A stretch of 64,000 nt of DNA from an uncultured Caulobacteraceae bacterium (lineage in GTDB: Bacteria; Pseudomonadota; Alphaproteobacteria; Caulobacterales; Caulobacteraceae). This document shows, piece by piece, positions 18,207-28,095 of the stretch; the stretch's first letter is position 1; each line of letters begins with the position of its first letter. The notes under the pieces were generated by a model. The model worked only from the letters and a program-made list of their open reading frames with translations, was not told where the DNA came from and ran no database searches. The translations under genes and the position numbers were made by a program. The stretch is from positions 1 to 64,000 of the forward strand of contig CAIQJF010000072.1 in NCBI GenBank assembly GCA_903872075.1, written 5' to 3'.

Positions 18207-19337
18207 TCAGGCGTAGCCGAGAACGCGACGCCGACGGAGCAGGCCGCCGATCAGGCCGGCGCCGAGCAACAGCATCGTCCAGGATTCAGGCTCCGGAACT
18301 GGCGCGTCGGGCGTCGTGTCGGGCAGTTCGAATAGCAGCAGTCCGTCATGGAACTGCGGCAGGCCGAACGCGAATCGGCTGAACGTCACCCCGCTGATGC
18401 TACTCACGGATCCGCCGAGCGCGAAGTTCCCCGGCACGGTGGCCGTGGCGCCGCCGCCCTTGCCGATGGGGTCGCCGAAGCCCGAATAGGCCATGGGCGC
18501 GCAATCGATGGAATTGCACAGGCCTCGGGTCCAACTGGTGACGGTGGTGTCATAGGACAGGGTCGCGGAAGCGCCGGGCGCCAGCTTGCCAAAGGACGTC
18601 GGGAAGGTGAGCAGCTGGTCGGTGAGATCCCACTGATACCCGATCGCCGACAGGCTGTTGGCGGGGGTCACCAGGCGGAAGTTGGAGAGCGCCGCCGCCA
18701 GTTGGGAAATATTGGCCAGCACCACCGGGTTGGCGCGGTCCAGCGGGTTTTGCTCGACGATGATCGACCCGGTGAGATGCTCGATGACCTGCCCGTCGGC
18801 GGAAATATTCACATCGATTGTCGCCCCGGCCAGGTCGTTGCCGGTCGGCGCATTGGGGGGACGCACCATGGTGGCAAAGGTCCTGCCCGCGCCCGCGCCC
18901 GGACAACCGGTCACAGGATTGCCCGAGCAGGCGCCGTTGTTGGCCACATAGACGCCGAAGCCGCCGGGCACGATGGTCGAGGCGATCCGTGGCGTCACGG
19001 CCGTCGATCCGTCGTTGGTGAAGGTGATGTCGATGGCGGTGGAGGAGGTTTCGTAGCTGAACGCGCCCAGGCTGGCCGAGCCATCCGCGAAGTCGATCTG
19101 GTCCGGCTGCAGCTGCGCCTGAACCTGGTAGCTCGCGCCCGAGCCGGCGCTATCGACCGCGTAGGAATCGAGGTTCGTGCCCGTAAAGGTCTGCACGCCG
19201 CCTGGATGCGACTTGTCGATCGCCGGATTGAAATGGACGACCGCGTCGCTGCGTGTCACCACAGCCGTGACCTGGGCCGACGCCGCGGTCGCGCCCACCG
19301 TCAGCGCGCACAGAGTTGCGAGAGAAACAAGACGCAT
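18207..19337 (-). CDS. exported PEPxWA-CTERM sorting-domain protein
   Basis: A 376-aa exported protein with a signal peptide (MRLVSLATLCALTVGATAASAQ) and a C-terminal sorting tail. The tail has the PEPESWTML motif, a short membrane helix LLLGAGLIGG and then an arginine cluster LLRRRR. Such proteins are delivered to the surface and processed by an exosortase. The body is beta-rich, with many Thr/Ser/Asn/Gly (for example GTNLDSYAVDSAGSG) and possible disulfide pairs (CSGNPVTGC, CNSIDCAP). It matches no family I recognise. It is divergent from the DUF4139 pair. No exosortase gene is in the window. Confidence 0.82.
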   Translation of the reverse strand: MRLVSLATLCALTVGATAASAQVTAVVTRSDAVVHFNPAIDKSHPGGVQTFTGTNLDSYAVDSAGSGASYQVQAQLQPDQIDFADGSASLGAFSYETSSTAIDITFTNDGSTAVTPRIASTIVPGGFGVYVANNGACSGNPVTGCPGAGAGRTFATMVRPPNAPTGNDLAGATIDVNISADGQVIEHLTGSIIVEQNPLDRANPVVLANISQLAAALSNFRLVTPANSLSAIGYQWDLTDQLLTFPTSFGKLAPGASATLSYDTTVTSWTRGLCNSIDCAPMAYSGFGDPIGKGGGATATVPGNFALGGSVSSISGVTFSRFAFGLPQFHDGLLLFELPDTTPDAPVPEPESWTMLLLGAGLIGGLLRRRRVLGYA

Positions 19338-19479
19338 ACCGCCACCTCGGAGAGCCCCGGACTTGAGGACCGCGTCACCATATGCACAGCGTTCAAATTG
19401 TCGAGACCATGGCTAGTTTCGGGCGGCCCCGAAAAGGCATTCTGCCCATGAAAAATTCACATTTCACACGATTGGAGCT

Positions 19480-20883
19480 GTGATGAAGCCTTCGGCGCCG
19501 TTTCTGGCCCTCGCCGTCCTCCTGCCCGCCGCCGCCCAGGCAGGCGAGGCTCCCGGCCTGTCGGTCACAATCTACAATGCCAACCTGGCCCTGGTGGACG
19601 ATGTCCGCCGCCTCGATGTCGGCGCCGGTCGCCAGCGCCTCGAGCTGAAGGATGTTTCCTCGGCTATTCGCCCGGAGACTGTCACCCTGACCGGGCCCGG
19701 CCTCGCCATCGTCGAGCAGAACTTCGATTTCGATCTGCTGACGCCCCAGAAGATGATGGAGAAGGCTGTCGGCCAGAAGGTGCAGATCGTTCGCACCAAC
19801 CCCGGCAACGGTCAGCAGACCACGGAGACCGCCACCGTCCTGTCGGCCAATGAAGGGGTGGTGCTGAAGATCGGCGACCGGGTCGAGGTGCTGCGCGACG
19901 ACGGAATCCCGACCCGGGTGATCTTCAACGGCGTGCCGCAGAACCTGCGAGCCCGCCCGACCCTGTCGGTGATGGTCGACTCCGATCATGCCGGCTCCCG
20001 GCTGGTGGACCTGAGCTATCTGACCAAGGGCCTGGCCTGGAAGGCGGACTACGTGGCCCTGTTCGACGAGACCGCCGGAAGGCTCGACCTGCAGGGCTGG
20101 GTGACCCTGACCAACAGCTCGGGAACCGCCTTTGTCGACGCCGACACGGCTCTCGTGGCGGGTCAGGTGGCCACGGCGAGCGACGACGCTGCGGAGCCTT
20201 ACGACTCCGATGGCGGGCCGCCGCGGCCCATGGCAGGCATTCGCATGGCCGGAGCCGAAGCCAATACCGGTCCAGGGCAGGCGGTCGGCGACGTCTACAT
20301 CTACAGACTGCCCGAACGCACGACCATCGCCGAGAACCAGACCAAACAGGTGAGCTTCCTCGACGCCCACGGCGTCGCGGCCCGCAAGGTCTATCGCTGG
20401 GCGGCGGGAGGCTTCCAGAGCTCGGACAATCCCTCCAGCGCCGAGGTGATCGTCGCCTTCGCCAACGCCGCGTCGAGCGGCCTGGGCTCGGGCCTGCCCG
20501 CCGGCACGATCCGGGTCTATGAGCGCGACACGAAGGGCGCGCCCAAGTTCGTGGGCGAGAACCCCATTGGCCACACCCCGCAGGGCTCCGAACTTGGCGT
20601 GAAGATCGGCGAGGCGTTCGACGTCACCGTGCAGCCGACCCTGGTGTCCACGGACGTGGTGAGCAAGCGCCGTACGCGCTACGCCATGTCCTACCGCCTG
20701 CGGAACGCCCGCAACGCGCCGGTAACGGTGGAGCTGCGCCAGGGCGGCCTGCAGCGCCAGAACGCGATCGTGTCCGAGAGCCTGAAAGGACGCAGCATCG
20801 ACGCCTACACCCGCGGCTGGAGCGTCACCGTGCCGGCGGCGGGCGAGACCGTCCTGACGGCCCAGCTCGAGACCTGGTGGTAG
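19480..20883 (+). CDS. exported DUF4139 domain protein (first of tandem pair)
   Basis: A 467-aa protein with a signal peptide (MKPSAPFLALAVLLPAAAQAGEA). It shows the DUF4139 pattern: YNANLALVDDVRRLDVGAGRQRLELKD near the start, NFDFDLLTPQKMMEKAVGQ in the first third, LTKGLAWKADYVALFDE in the middle and MSYRLRNARNAPVTVELRQG near the end. Domain function is unknown. It is tandem and paralogous to the next gene, and divergent from the PEPxWA-CTERM gene; these three may work at the cell surface. Confidence 0.8.
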   Translation: MMKPSAPFLALAVLLPAAAQAGEAPGLSVTIYNANLALVDDVRRLDVGAGRQRLELKDVSSAIRPETVTLTGPGLAIVEQNFDFDLLTPQKMMEKAVGQKVQIVRTNPGNGQQTTETATVLSANEGVVLKIGDRVEVLRDDGIPTRVIFNGVPQNLRARPTLSVMVDSDHAGSRLVDLSYLTKGLAWKADYVALFDETAGRLDLQGWVTLTNSSGTAFVDADTALVAGQVATASDDAAEPYDSDGGPPRPMAGIRMAGAEANTGPGQAVGDVYIYRLPERTTIAENQTKQVSFLDAHGVAARKVYRWAAGGFQSSDNPSSAEVIVAFANAASSGLGSGLPAGTIRVYERDTKGAPKFVGENPIGHTPQGSELGVKIGEAFDVTVQPTLVSTDVVSKRRTRYAMSYRLRNARNAPVTVELRQGGLQRQNAIVSESLKGRSIDAYTRGWSVTVPAAGETVLTAQLETWW

Positions 20884-20885
20884 CG

Positions 20886-22469
20886 ATGCGGCTCCGCGCG
20901 CCGGCGCTCGCGCTTTTCGGCCTGCTGGCCGGCCACGCCTGGGCGGGCGATGTGGTCTCGCCGAAGGCCGAGGCCGTGGCTGTGACCGTCTACCGTGACC
21001 GGCCGATGACCACCGCCCAACTGGCGGCCCTCGGCGAAAACGACACCCACGGCCTGGCCCTGGTGGTGGAGACCCGCACCGTGCGCGTTCCGGCCGGCCG
21101 TACGCGCCTGCGGTTCGAGGGCGTGGCCGACGGCATCGTCCCGCAAAGCGCCGGTGTCGAGGGGCTGCCGGCGAGGGTGATCGAACGGAACTTCGACTAC
21201 GACCTCCTTACCCCGGCGAACCTGGTGGCCAAGTCCGTCGGTCAGACGGTGAAGGTCGTGCGAACCGACCGCCGCACCGGGCGGGAGACAACCGAGACCG
21301 CCGTGCTGCGCTCCGGCCCTGACGGTGTGGTCCTCGACCTGGGCGGCCGGATCGAGGCGCTACGCTGTAGCGGCGGGGCCGAACGGCTGGTGTTCGATCA
21401 TGCCCCGGCGACGTTGAACGCCCGCCCCACCCTCTCCCTGGCGATCAACGCCCCGACTGCAGGGCGCTACACACTGCGCCTCGCCTACCTGACGACGCGG
21501 ATGGACTGGAGCGCCGACTACATCGCCCGGCTAGCGCCCGACGGCCGCACCCTGGCCCTGACCGGTTGGATCAGCCTGGTCAACCGCACGGCTGCCAGCT
21601 TCCAGGACGCCCCCACCGAGGTCGTGGCCGGCCATCTGGCCCGCGTACCGGTGGAAATCCCGCGCGCCAAGGCGGCGTCGCCGTCGCCCCACTGCTGGCC
21701 GGGTCAGACCACGCATGATGGGTGGGCGGCGCGTCCGTCCCTGGACGAGTCCGCGAGGGAGATCATTATGCCCCTGCCGGCGCCGCCCATCATGATGATG
21801 CGAGCGATGACCCTGGCGGCGCCGGCCCGCAAGATCGCCATCGAAAGCCAGCTCGGCGACTACAAGCTCTACACCCTGGCCGAGCCGACGACGGTCGCCT
21901 CCCACCAGACCAAACAGGTCCTGTTCCTGGACCAACCGTCCGTGGCGTTCCAGAAGATCTACGCTCACACGGTCTGGGAGCCCGGCGGCCTGTCCGAGAC
22001 GCCGCCCGCGCCCGCGGACATCGTCCTGCGGATTCGCAACACCCGGGATCAGGGCCTGGGCCGGCCGCTGCCCGAGGGATCGATACAATTGCGCCAGCCC
22101 CAGGCCGGCGGCGGCCGCCGCGAACTTCTAGTGGGTCAGGCCCGCGTGAACCGGGACACGCCTGTCGGCGAACCGCTTGAGATCGCCCTGGGCCGGGCCT
22201 CGGACGTGACGGTTATTGACCGTTTGGTGGACACTGCGATCGAGCCCGGCGTTCGGAGCCGCCGCACGTTCGAAGTCCGTATCGCCAACGCCAGACGCGC
22301 GCCGGCCTCCGTCGAGATTCGCCACGGCCGGGCGGGCGCCGCGGGATTCAAGATCATCGCGGAGAGCGATCCCCACGGTGATAAGGCAGGAGATCCGTTG
22401 TGGCGGCTGACCCTCCCCGCCGGCGGCGAGCATACGCTTCGCTACACCGCCCAGGTCGGCCGGGACTGA
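20886..22469 (+). CDS. exported DUF4139 domain protein (second of tandem pair)
   Basis: A 527-aa paralogue of the preceding protein, sharing NFDYDLLTPANLVAKSVGQ and YLTTRMDWSADYIARL equivalents. It has its own signal peptide (MRLRAPALALFGLLAGHAWAG), which fixes the likely start at ATG 20886; a GTG at 20877 overlaps the upstream stop. It has an extra segment of about 50 residues around RVPVEIPRAKAASPSPHCWPG. The stop-to-start gap is only 2 bases, so the pair is co-translated and probably arose by tandem duplication. Function unknown. Confidence 0.8.
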   Translation: MRLRAPALALFGLLAGHAWAGDVVSPKAEAVAVTVYRDRPMTTAQLAALGENDTHGLALVVETRTVRVPAGRTRLRFEGVADGIVPQSAGVEGLPARVIERNFDYDLLTPANLVAKSVGQTVKVVRTDRRTGRETTETAVLRSGPDGVVLDLGGRIEALRCSGGAERLVFDHAPATLNARPTLSLAINAPTAGRYTLRLAYLTTRMDWSADYIARLAPDGRTLALTGWISLVNRTAASFQDAPTEVVAGHLARVPVEIPRAKAASPSPHCWPGQTTHDGWAARPSLDESAREIIMPLPAPPIMMMRAMTLAAPARKIAIESQLGDYKLYTLAEPTTVASHQTKQVLFLDQPSVAFQKIYAHTVWEPGGLSETPPAPADIVLRIRNTRDQGLGRPLPEGSIQLRQPQAGGGRRELLVGQARVNRDTPVGEPLEIALGRASDVTVIDRLVDTAIEPGVRSRRTFEVRIANARRAPASVEIRHGRAGAAGFKIIAESDPHGDKAGDPLWRLTLPAGGEHTLRYTAQVGRD

Positions 22470-22475
22470 TCTGGC

Positions 22476-23174
22476 TCAGAACGGCAGGATATTCCGCTTC
22501 CGGCTGTAGGACAGATAGCCGACGTTGGCGCCGAGCCGGAAACCAAGTCCGGCGCGGATCGGCGCCATGGTGATGTCGTCCGCCCGCTGGTAGTTCACGC
22601 CCAGGCCGCCGACGAAATAGGCCGAGCCGTCCACGCCGGGGAAGCGCCGGAACACGGCGTCCGGGTACTGAAGATTATAGCAGAGCACGAACACCCGGCT
22701 GCCGTTGCCGCCGACGTCGAAACCCACCGACGGGCCCTGCCAATAGACGGTCATGGCCGGGCGGCCCTTCATATAGAGCAGGCCCTTGCCGTAGCGCAGG
22801 CCGGCCACGAAGGCGGCCGAGCCCTCCTCGCCGGCGATATAGGCGGTGGGCCGGCCCTGATCCTTGAAGGTCTTCTCGATGATGCCGCCGGCGGTTTCAG
22901 CAGTGACGCCCATGAAATCCGAAACCCGATGAACCAGTTCGTCCTCGGTGTAGGTCGCCGCCTTGTCCGACGCGGTGGTCGCGGCGGCGCCGGTGGCGGC
23001 CGCGACGGGAGCTGCGGGCGGCGCGGCGACAGGCGCCGGTGGCGGCGGCGCGGCGTCGGGGACCGGCGCGGGGGCGGCCTGGGCGAGCGTTGTCGGATAG
23101 GCGGGCTTCTGGGCGAGCGCCTGACCGGCGATCAGTAGCGACACACCGGCGAGGATGGCAAGGCGGGAGATCAT
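22476..23174 (-). CDS. eipA: EipA (DUF1134) family cell-envelope integrity protein
   Basis: A 232-aa exported protein: signal peptide MISRLAILAGVSLLIAGQALAQ, then a proline/alanine-rich linker (about residues 30-65), then a DUF1134 domain beginning YTEDELVHRVSDFMGVTAE. Conserved features include EEGSAAFVAGLRYGKG, WQGPSVGFDVGGNGSRVFVL and the closing YLSYSRKRNILPF. EipA is a periplasmic beta-barrel-like protein known in Brucella and Caulobacter relatives to support envelope integrity. It is convergent with the DUF4139 genes. Confidence 0.9.
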   Translation of the reverse strand: MISRLAILAGVSLLIAGQALAQKPAYPTTLAQAAPAPVPDAAPPPPAPVAAPPAAPVAAATGAAATTASDKAATYTEDELVHRVSDFMGVTAETAGGIIEKTFKDQGRPTAYIAGEEGSAAFVAGLRYGKGLLYMKGRPAMTVYWQGPSVGFDVGGNGSRVFVLCYNLQYPDAVFRRFPGVDGSAYFVGGLGVNYQRADDITMAPIRAGLGFRLGANVGYLSYSRKRNILPF

Positions 23175-23291
23175 GACGGGCTCCGGAAGCGGGGACGGGA
23201 CGGACGTCGGGCGATTCGCCAGTGGTAAGGCCCAGAGCCTTAACGGTGGCTGAATTGCCGACGGGCCGTCGAATTATGCTAGACGCCCCTG

Positions 23292-25097
23292 ATGACGACT
23301 CCGCTCAGCCATATCCGTAACTTTTCCATCGTCGCCCACATCGACCACGGCAAATCCACCCTGTCCGATCGCCTGATCCAATACACGGGCGGCCTGACCG
23401 CGCGGGAGATGAAGGAGCAGGTGCTCGACTCCATGGAGATCGAGCGCGAACGCGGCATCACCATCAAGGCCCAGACCGTCCGGCTCAACTACAAGGCCGA
23501 CGACGGCCAGGACTATGTCCTCAATCTGATGGACACCCCCGGCCACGTGGACTTCGCCTATGAAGTCAGCCGCTCCCTGGCCGCCTGCGAGGGCTCGATC
23601 CTGGTGGTGGACGCCAGCCAGGGCGTCGAGGCTCAGACCCTGGCCAATGTCTATCAGGCTCTGGAGAACAATCATGAGATTGTCCCGGTGCTCAACAAGA
23701 TCGACCTGCCCGCCGCCGAGCCCGACCGGGTGCGCCAGCAGATCGAGGACGTGATCGGCATCGACGCCTCCGACGCCGTGGAATGTTCGGCCAAGTCGGG
23801 GATCGGCATCCATGAGGTGCTGGAGGCCATCGTCACCCGCCTGCCTGCCCCCAAGGGCGACCCCGCCGCGCCGCTCAAGGCCCTGCTGGTCGACGCCTGG
23901 TATGACGCCTATCTCGGGGTGGTGGTGCTGGTGCGGGTCTTTGACGGACAGCTGAAGGCCGGCGCCCAGATCCGCATGATGCAGACAGGCGCCACCTACA
24001 AGGTCGACAAGATCGGTGTCTTCCAGCCCAAGGCCGTGGACGTGGCCGCCCTCGGCCCCGGCGAGATCGGCTTCATCACCGCCCAGATCAAGGAAGTGGC
24101 CGACGCGGCGGTGGGTGAGACGCTCACCGAGGAGCGGCGCCAGACCACCCAGGCCCTGACCGGGTTCAAGCCCGTGCAGCCGGTGGTGTTCTGCGGCCTG
24201 TTCCCCGTGGACGCCGCCGACTTCGAGGACCTGCGCGCCGCCGTGGGCCGTCTGCGCCTGAACGACGCCTCCTTCACCTATGAGATGGAGACCAGCGCGG
24301 CCCTGGGCTTCGGCTTCCGCTGCGGGTTCCTAGGGTTGCTCCACCTGGAGATCGTCCAGGAGCGTCTCACCCGCGAGTTCAACCTCGACCTGATCGCCAC
24401 GGCGCCCAGCGTGATCTACCGGATCACCCTGACCGACGGCTCGCTGATCGAACTGCATAACCCCGCCGACCTGCCGGACGTGGTGCGCATCGCCTCCATC
24501 GCCGAGCCGTGGATCCGCGCCACCATCTTCACCCCGGACGAGTATCTCGGCGCGGTGATCAAGCTCTGCCAGGATCGCCGGGGCGAACAGAAGGAGCTCT
24601 CCTACGTCGGCTCCCGGGCCATGGTGATCTATGACCTGCCGCTCAACGAAGTGGTGTTCGACTTCTATGACCGGCTGAAATCCATCTCCAAGGGCTACGC
24701 CAGCTTCGACTACCAGATCCAGGAATACCGCACGGGCGACCTGGTGAAGATGTCGATCCTGGTTAACGCCGAGCCGGTGGACGCCCTCTCCATGCTGGTC
24801 CACCGCAACCGCGCCGAGATGCGCGGCCGGGGCATGGTGGAGAAGATGAAGGAGCTCATCCCGCCGCACCTGTTCGTCATTCCGATCCAGGCCGCCATCG
24901 GCGGCAAGATCATCGCCCGGGAGACCGTCCGCGCCCTGCGCAAGGACGTCACCGCCAAGTGCTACGGCGGCGACGCCAGCCGCAAGCGCAAGCTCCTCGA
25001 CAAGCAGAAGGAGGGCAAGAAGAAGATGCGCCAGTTCGGCAAGGTCGAGATTCCGCAGGAAGCCTTCATCGCGGCGTTGAAGATGGACGCGGACTAG
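23292..25097 (+). CDS. lepA: elongation factor 4 (LepA)
   Basis: A 601-aa translational GTPase that back-translocates or remodels stalled ribosomes. G1 is [11 protein letters not shown]3 is DTPGHVDF and G4 is NKID. The LepA-specific C-terminal domain is present ([21 protein letters not shown]). It starts at ATG 23292 with almost no Shine-Dalgarno; a GCTAGAC -10-like sequence lies just 8 bases upstream, so a very short leader is possible. Confidence 0.98.
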   Translation: MTTPLSHIRNFSIVAHIDHGKSTLSDRLIQYTGGLTAREMKEQVLDSMEIERERGITIKAQTVRLNYKADDGQDYVLNLMDTPGHVDFAYEVSRSLAACEGSILVVDASQGVEAQTLANVYQALENNHEIVPVLNKIDLPAAEPDRVRQQIEDVIGIDASDAVECSAKSGIGIHEVLEAIVTRLPAPKGDPAAPLKALLVDAWYDAYLGVVVLVRVFDGQLKAGAQIRMMQTGATYKVDKIGVFQPKAVDVAALGPGEIGFITAQIKEVADAAVGETLTEERRQTTQALTGFKPVQPVVFCGLFPVDAADFEDLRAAVGRLRLNDASFTYEMETSAALGFGFRCGFLGLLHLEIVQERLTREFNLDLIATAPSVIYRITLTDGSLIELHNPADLPDVVRIASIAEPWIRATIFTPDEYLGAVIKLCQDRRGEQKELSYVGSRAMVIYDLPLNEVVFDFYDRLKSISKGYASFDYQIQEYRTGDLVKMSILVNAEPVDALSMLVHRNRAEMRGRGMVEKMKELIPPHLFVIPIQAAIGGKIIARETVRALRKDVTAKCYGGDASRKRKLLDKQKEGKKKMRQFGKVEIPQEAFIAALKMDAD

Positions 25098-25241
25098 GCG
25101 AGGCGAAGCCCTGCGGGCGAGAAGGCCCGCTCGCCCGAGGCCCAGTCGATCGTGAACTTAGCGATAACGTATATATCACAGGTTCGCGGCTGCCATTAGG
25201 GGCTATTGACTTGCAATTTGCGATGTCATAGCATTTTCCCC

Positions 25242-25970
25242 ATGACCGCTGCCGCCCCCGATCTCAGCGATATCGACGCCGCCATCGCCAAGGGCGAATG
25301 GTGGCTGCGCCTGCTTGAGGAGCTGGCCGAATCGGGCGTTGAACTGGCCCGCGGGCTGGCGGCGGACGTGACGGCCGGGCGCATGAAGGCCACGGCCGCC
25401 GCCGACCTCTATGTGCGAATCTCCGCCGCCGTGCGCCAGGCCGTCGCCCTAAGCTTCAGGCTGGAGCAAGCCCTGCGCGGGCTCACCGCGCTTCGCGCCT
25501 GCACGACCCAGGAAATCGCCGCCGCCAAGGCGCGGGCCGAGGCTCAGGCGGATGCCGAAACCGTCGCCCGAGAGACAGCGCGGGCCCAGGCCAAGGCGCG
25601 ACGCGAGGCGCGCAAGGAACAGGTTCGCGAGCTGGTCATGGAGGTCATCGACCGCGAGGCGGCCGATCGCGAAGACCACGAAAACCTCTCCCTGGCTCTC
25701 GACCAGCGCCTCTCCTTCGATCCGGCCTACACCGACATCGACAGCCTTCCCCTCCGGGAGACCGTGGAGCGCATCTGCGCCGACCTCATGATCGCTCCCG
25801 AATGGAGCCGATGGGAAGCCGGCCGGTGGAAGCCGCGAAATGAGGCCTTCCAGCCGGCCTGGCGCGGGCGCGACGGGCCGGTCCCTCGCCCCCATGACCT
25901 CCCGCCGGCGGCAATCGCCGGCCGATACAGAGCCCCGATCCACCCCGCCGGACCGGTCCGCCTGGAGTGA
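25242..25970 (+). CDS. hypothetical coiled-coil protein
   Basis: A 242-aa soluble protein I do not recognise. Residues about 8-70 are helical (DIDAAIAKGEWWLRLLEELAESGVE). An Ala/Arg/Glu-rich coiled coil follows at about 95-155 (AKARAEAQADAETVARE; ARREARKEQVRELV). The C-terminal third is Pro/Arg-rich. No signal peptide or membrane segment. Start at 25242 was chosen because MTAAAPDLSD begins the helical region; the frame is open 36 bases upstream. The upstream 144 bases are locally AT-richer, with TTGACT at 25206-25211 as a possible -35. Confidence 0.6.
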   Translation: MTAAAPDLSDIDAAIAKGEWWLRLLEELAESGVELARGLAADVTAGRMKATAAADLYVRISAAVRQAVALSFRLEQALRGLTALRACTTQEIAAAKARAEAQADAETVARETARAQAKARREARKEQVRELVMEVIDREAADREDHENLSLALDQRLSFDPAYTDIDSLPLRETVERICADLMIAPEWSRWEAGRWKPRNEAFQPAWRGRDGPVPRPHDLPPAAIAGRYRAPIHPAGPVRLE

Positions 25971-25979
25971 GCCCCACTG

Positions 25980-26008
25980 ACATCCGCGCTGAAGACGGAC
26001 GCGGATGT
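25980..26008. terminator. hairpin between convergent genes
   Basis: ACATCCGCG (25980-25988) and CGCGGATGT (26000-26008) form a perfect 9-bp stem with an 11-base loop, centred in the 46-base gap between two convergent genes. There is no clear T-run on either side, so it is a bidirectional terminator-like hairpin rather than a classical terminator. Confidence 0.45.
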
Positions 26009-26016
26009 GGCTTGGG

Positions 26017-26706
26017 CTACGACACTCGCGCCCGAATCTCGCCGCGCGCCTTGTAGAGCTCCCAGAACTGATCGGCGATCCGTGACGCCTCGATGCCGGC
26101 GTCGCCGCCGAAGGGCGTGCCCTTGACGCCGCCGGCCACCATCACCTCACCGACGAAGACGCCGTCGGCCTTCAGCCGCTCGGAAAGCTGGCCGACGAGC
26201 TTGTGCTTGGCGGCGTTTGCCACGCCCACGCCCATGGATTTCAGGCTCACGGTCAGGGCGTCCATGGCCGTGTTCGGATAGCCGAAGGCGCCGTTGGTCA
26301 CGAGGACCGCCCCTTCGCCCGTGCTCTTGAGATCCGGCAGGGCGGCCTGCACGGCCGCGAGCAGACCCACCACCGCGACATTGAACACCCGGCCGACGGC
26401 CACAGGATCGGCGGTCAGCAGGTCGCCCACGTCCGAACCGCTATAGGCGTTCCACTGGATCACCGTGACCGGACCGAGTGCGGCGCTGGCCGTCGCGAGC
26501 GCCGCGCGGATCGCCTCGGGATCCCCCGCGTCCGCGGCGAAGGCGGCCGCCGCGACGCCCTTGGCCTTCAGCGCCGCCACGCCCGCGGCGAGCCGGTCCG
26601 CATTGCGCGCCACGAGGGCGACTGAAAAGCCCTCGCCGCCGAACTTCTCAGCGACGGCGGTTGAAATCCCCGGCCCGAAGCCGACGACGACGATGGTCTT
26701 GGACAT
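26017..26706 (-). CDS. atypical short-chain dehydrogenase (SDR) family protein
   Basis: A 229-aa Rossmann-fold protein. The nucleotide-binding loop is VVGFGPGIS rather than TGxxxGxG. It then has the usual SDR order: LVARNADRLAAG, ADAGDPEAI and VIQWNAYSG. The canonical YxxxK catalytic pair is not visible; the matching segment reads FGYPNTAMDALT. It may therefore be a non-catalytic or divergent SDR. It lies just before hemA and the photosynthesis cluster, in the same direction but with a 70-base gap. Confidence 0.75.
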   Translation of the reverse strand: MSKTIVVVGFGPGISTAVAEKFGGEGFSVALVARNADRLAAGVAALKAKGVAAAAFAADAGDPEAIRAALATASAALGPVTVIQWNAYSGSDVGDLLTADPVAVGRVFNVAVVGLLAAVQAALPDLKSTGEGAVLVTNGAFGYPNTAMDALTVSLKSMGVGVANAAKHKLVGQLSERLKADGVFVGEVMVAGGVKGTPFGGDAGIEASRIADQFWELYKARGEIRARVS

Positions 26707-26776
26707 GTGGCATCCCCGGCGCGCCGGAGCTCAAGGCTCCGGCGGGGAGAACCCTACGCAACCCGGTGGTGAGCGT

Positions 26777-27997
26777 CTACGCCGCCACCGCCGTTCGGCT
26801 GAGGGCGCAGTGCGACCAGAGTTCCGACAGGGCGTTGACCAGATGGTCGATGTCGGCGTCGGTGTGGAACGGCGAGGGCGTGATGCGCAGCCGCTCCGTG
26901 CCGCGCGGCACGGTCGGATAGTTGATCGGCTGGATGTAGACATCGTAGCGGTCGAGCAGCCAGTCGCTGATCATCTTGCACTTCACCGGATCGCCCACCA
27001 TCACCGGGATGATATGGCTCTCGTTCTCCATCACCGGGATGCCGATGGCGGTAAGTTCTTTGCGCAGCTTGGCCACCCGGTTCTGGTGGCGCGCCCGCTC
27101 GTGCTGGCTGACCTTCAGGTGGCGGATGCTGGTCAGGGCCCCGGCGGCCAGGGCCGGCGACAAGGCCGTGGAGAAGATGAACCCCGAAGCGAAGCTGCGG
27201 ATGAAGTCGCACATGGCCGCCGAGCCGGCCACATAGCCGCCCATCACCCCGAAGGCCTTGGCGAGGGTGCCCTCGATCACCGTGATGCGGTCCATCAGGC
27301 CTTCGCGTTCGGCGATGCCGCCGCCACGCGGGCCATATAGGCCCACGGCGTGAACCTCGTCGATATAGGTCATGGCGCCGTACTCATCGGCCAGGTCGCA
27401 GATCTCCTTGATGGGGGCTATGTCGCCGTCCATCGAATAGACCGACTCGAAGGCGATCAGTTTCGGCCGGTCGGCCGGGATCGCGGCCAGCCTGCGCTCC
27501 AGATCGGCCACGTCATTGTGCTTCCAGATCACCCGCTCGGCGCCGCTGTGGCGAATGCCTTCGATCATCGAGGCATGGTTCAGGGCGTCGGACAGCACCA
27601 CGCAACCCGGGATGCGGCCCGCCAGAGTGCTCAGGCCCGCCCAGTTGGACACATAGCCGGAGGTGAAGGTCAGGGCCGCTTCCTTGCCGTGAAGGTCGGC
27701 CAGCTCCTGCTCCAGAAGCACATGGTAGTGGTTGGTGCCGGAGATGTTGCGCGTGCCGCCGGAGCCGGCCCCGCACTTGTCGATGGCCTCGTGCATCGCG
27801 GCCATGACATCGGGGTTCTGGCCCATGCCGAGATAGTCGTTGGAGCACCAGACGGTGACCTCGTGCGTACCATCCTCCCGATAGCGCGTGGCGGTGGGGA
27901 AACTGCCCGCCTTCCGCTCCAGATCGGCGAAGACCCGGTAGCGGCCTTCCGAACGCAGGCCCGCCAGCTGATCGCGGAAGAAGTTCTCGTAGTCCAT
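26777..27997 (-). CDS. hemA: 5-aminolevulinate synthase
   Basis: A 406-aa PLP enzyme condensing glycine and succinyl-CoA to 5-aminolevulinate, the first step toward haem and bacteriochlorophyll. The PLP lysine lies in [16 protein letters not shown], and [14 protein letters not shown] plus [17 protein letters not shown] are diagnostic. The start [14 protein letters not shown] at 27997 matches family N-termini; upstream open frame is not part of it. It is the distal gene of the puh superoperon, 98 bases after puhE, the usual place for a photosynthesis-linked ALA synthase. Confidence 0.96.
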   Translation of the reverse strand: MDYENFFRDQLAGLRSEGRYRVFADLERKAGSFPTATRYREDGTHEVTVWCSNDYLGMGQNPDVMAAMHEAIDKCGAGSGGTRNISGTNHYHVLLEQELADLHGKEAALTFTSGYVSNWAGLSTLAGRIPGCVVLSDALNHASMIEGIRHSGAERVIWKHNDVADLERRLAAIPADRPKLIAFESVYSMDGDIAPIKEICDLADEYGAMTYIDEVHAVGLYGPRGGGIAEREGLMDRITVIEGTLAKAFGVMGGYVAGSAAMCDFIRSFASGFIFSTALSPALAAGALTSIRHLKVSQHERARHQNRVAKLRKELTAIGIPVMENESHIIPVMVGDPVKCKMISDWLLDRYDVYIQPINYPTVPRGTERLRITPSPFHTDADIDHLVNALSELWSHCALSRTAVAA

Positions 27998-28095
27998 CAA
28001 GTCTACTCCGTTTGTTCCATCCGCGCCGCCTATCCCGGGCGCCACGGTCGGTGCGGGTCTTTCCGGCCCGGCTGTTAAAAGGGGTTCAGTGGTTC

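Noticed and set aside
25206..25231. TTGACT with TCATAG as a promoter of the coiled-coil gene.
   Set aside because: Spacing is 14 bases and the -10 match is poor; listed only as a possible -35.
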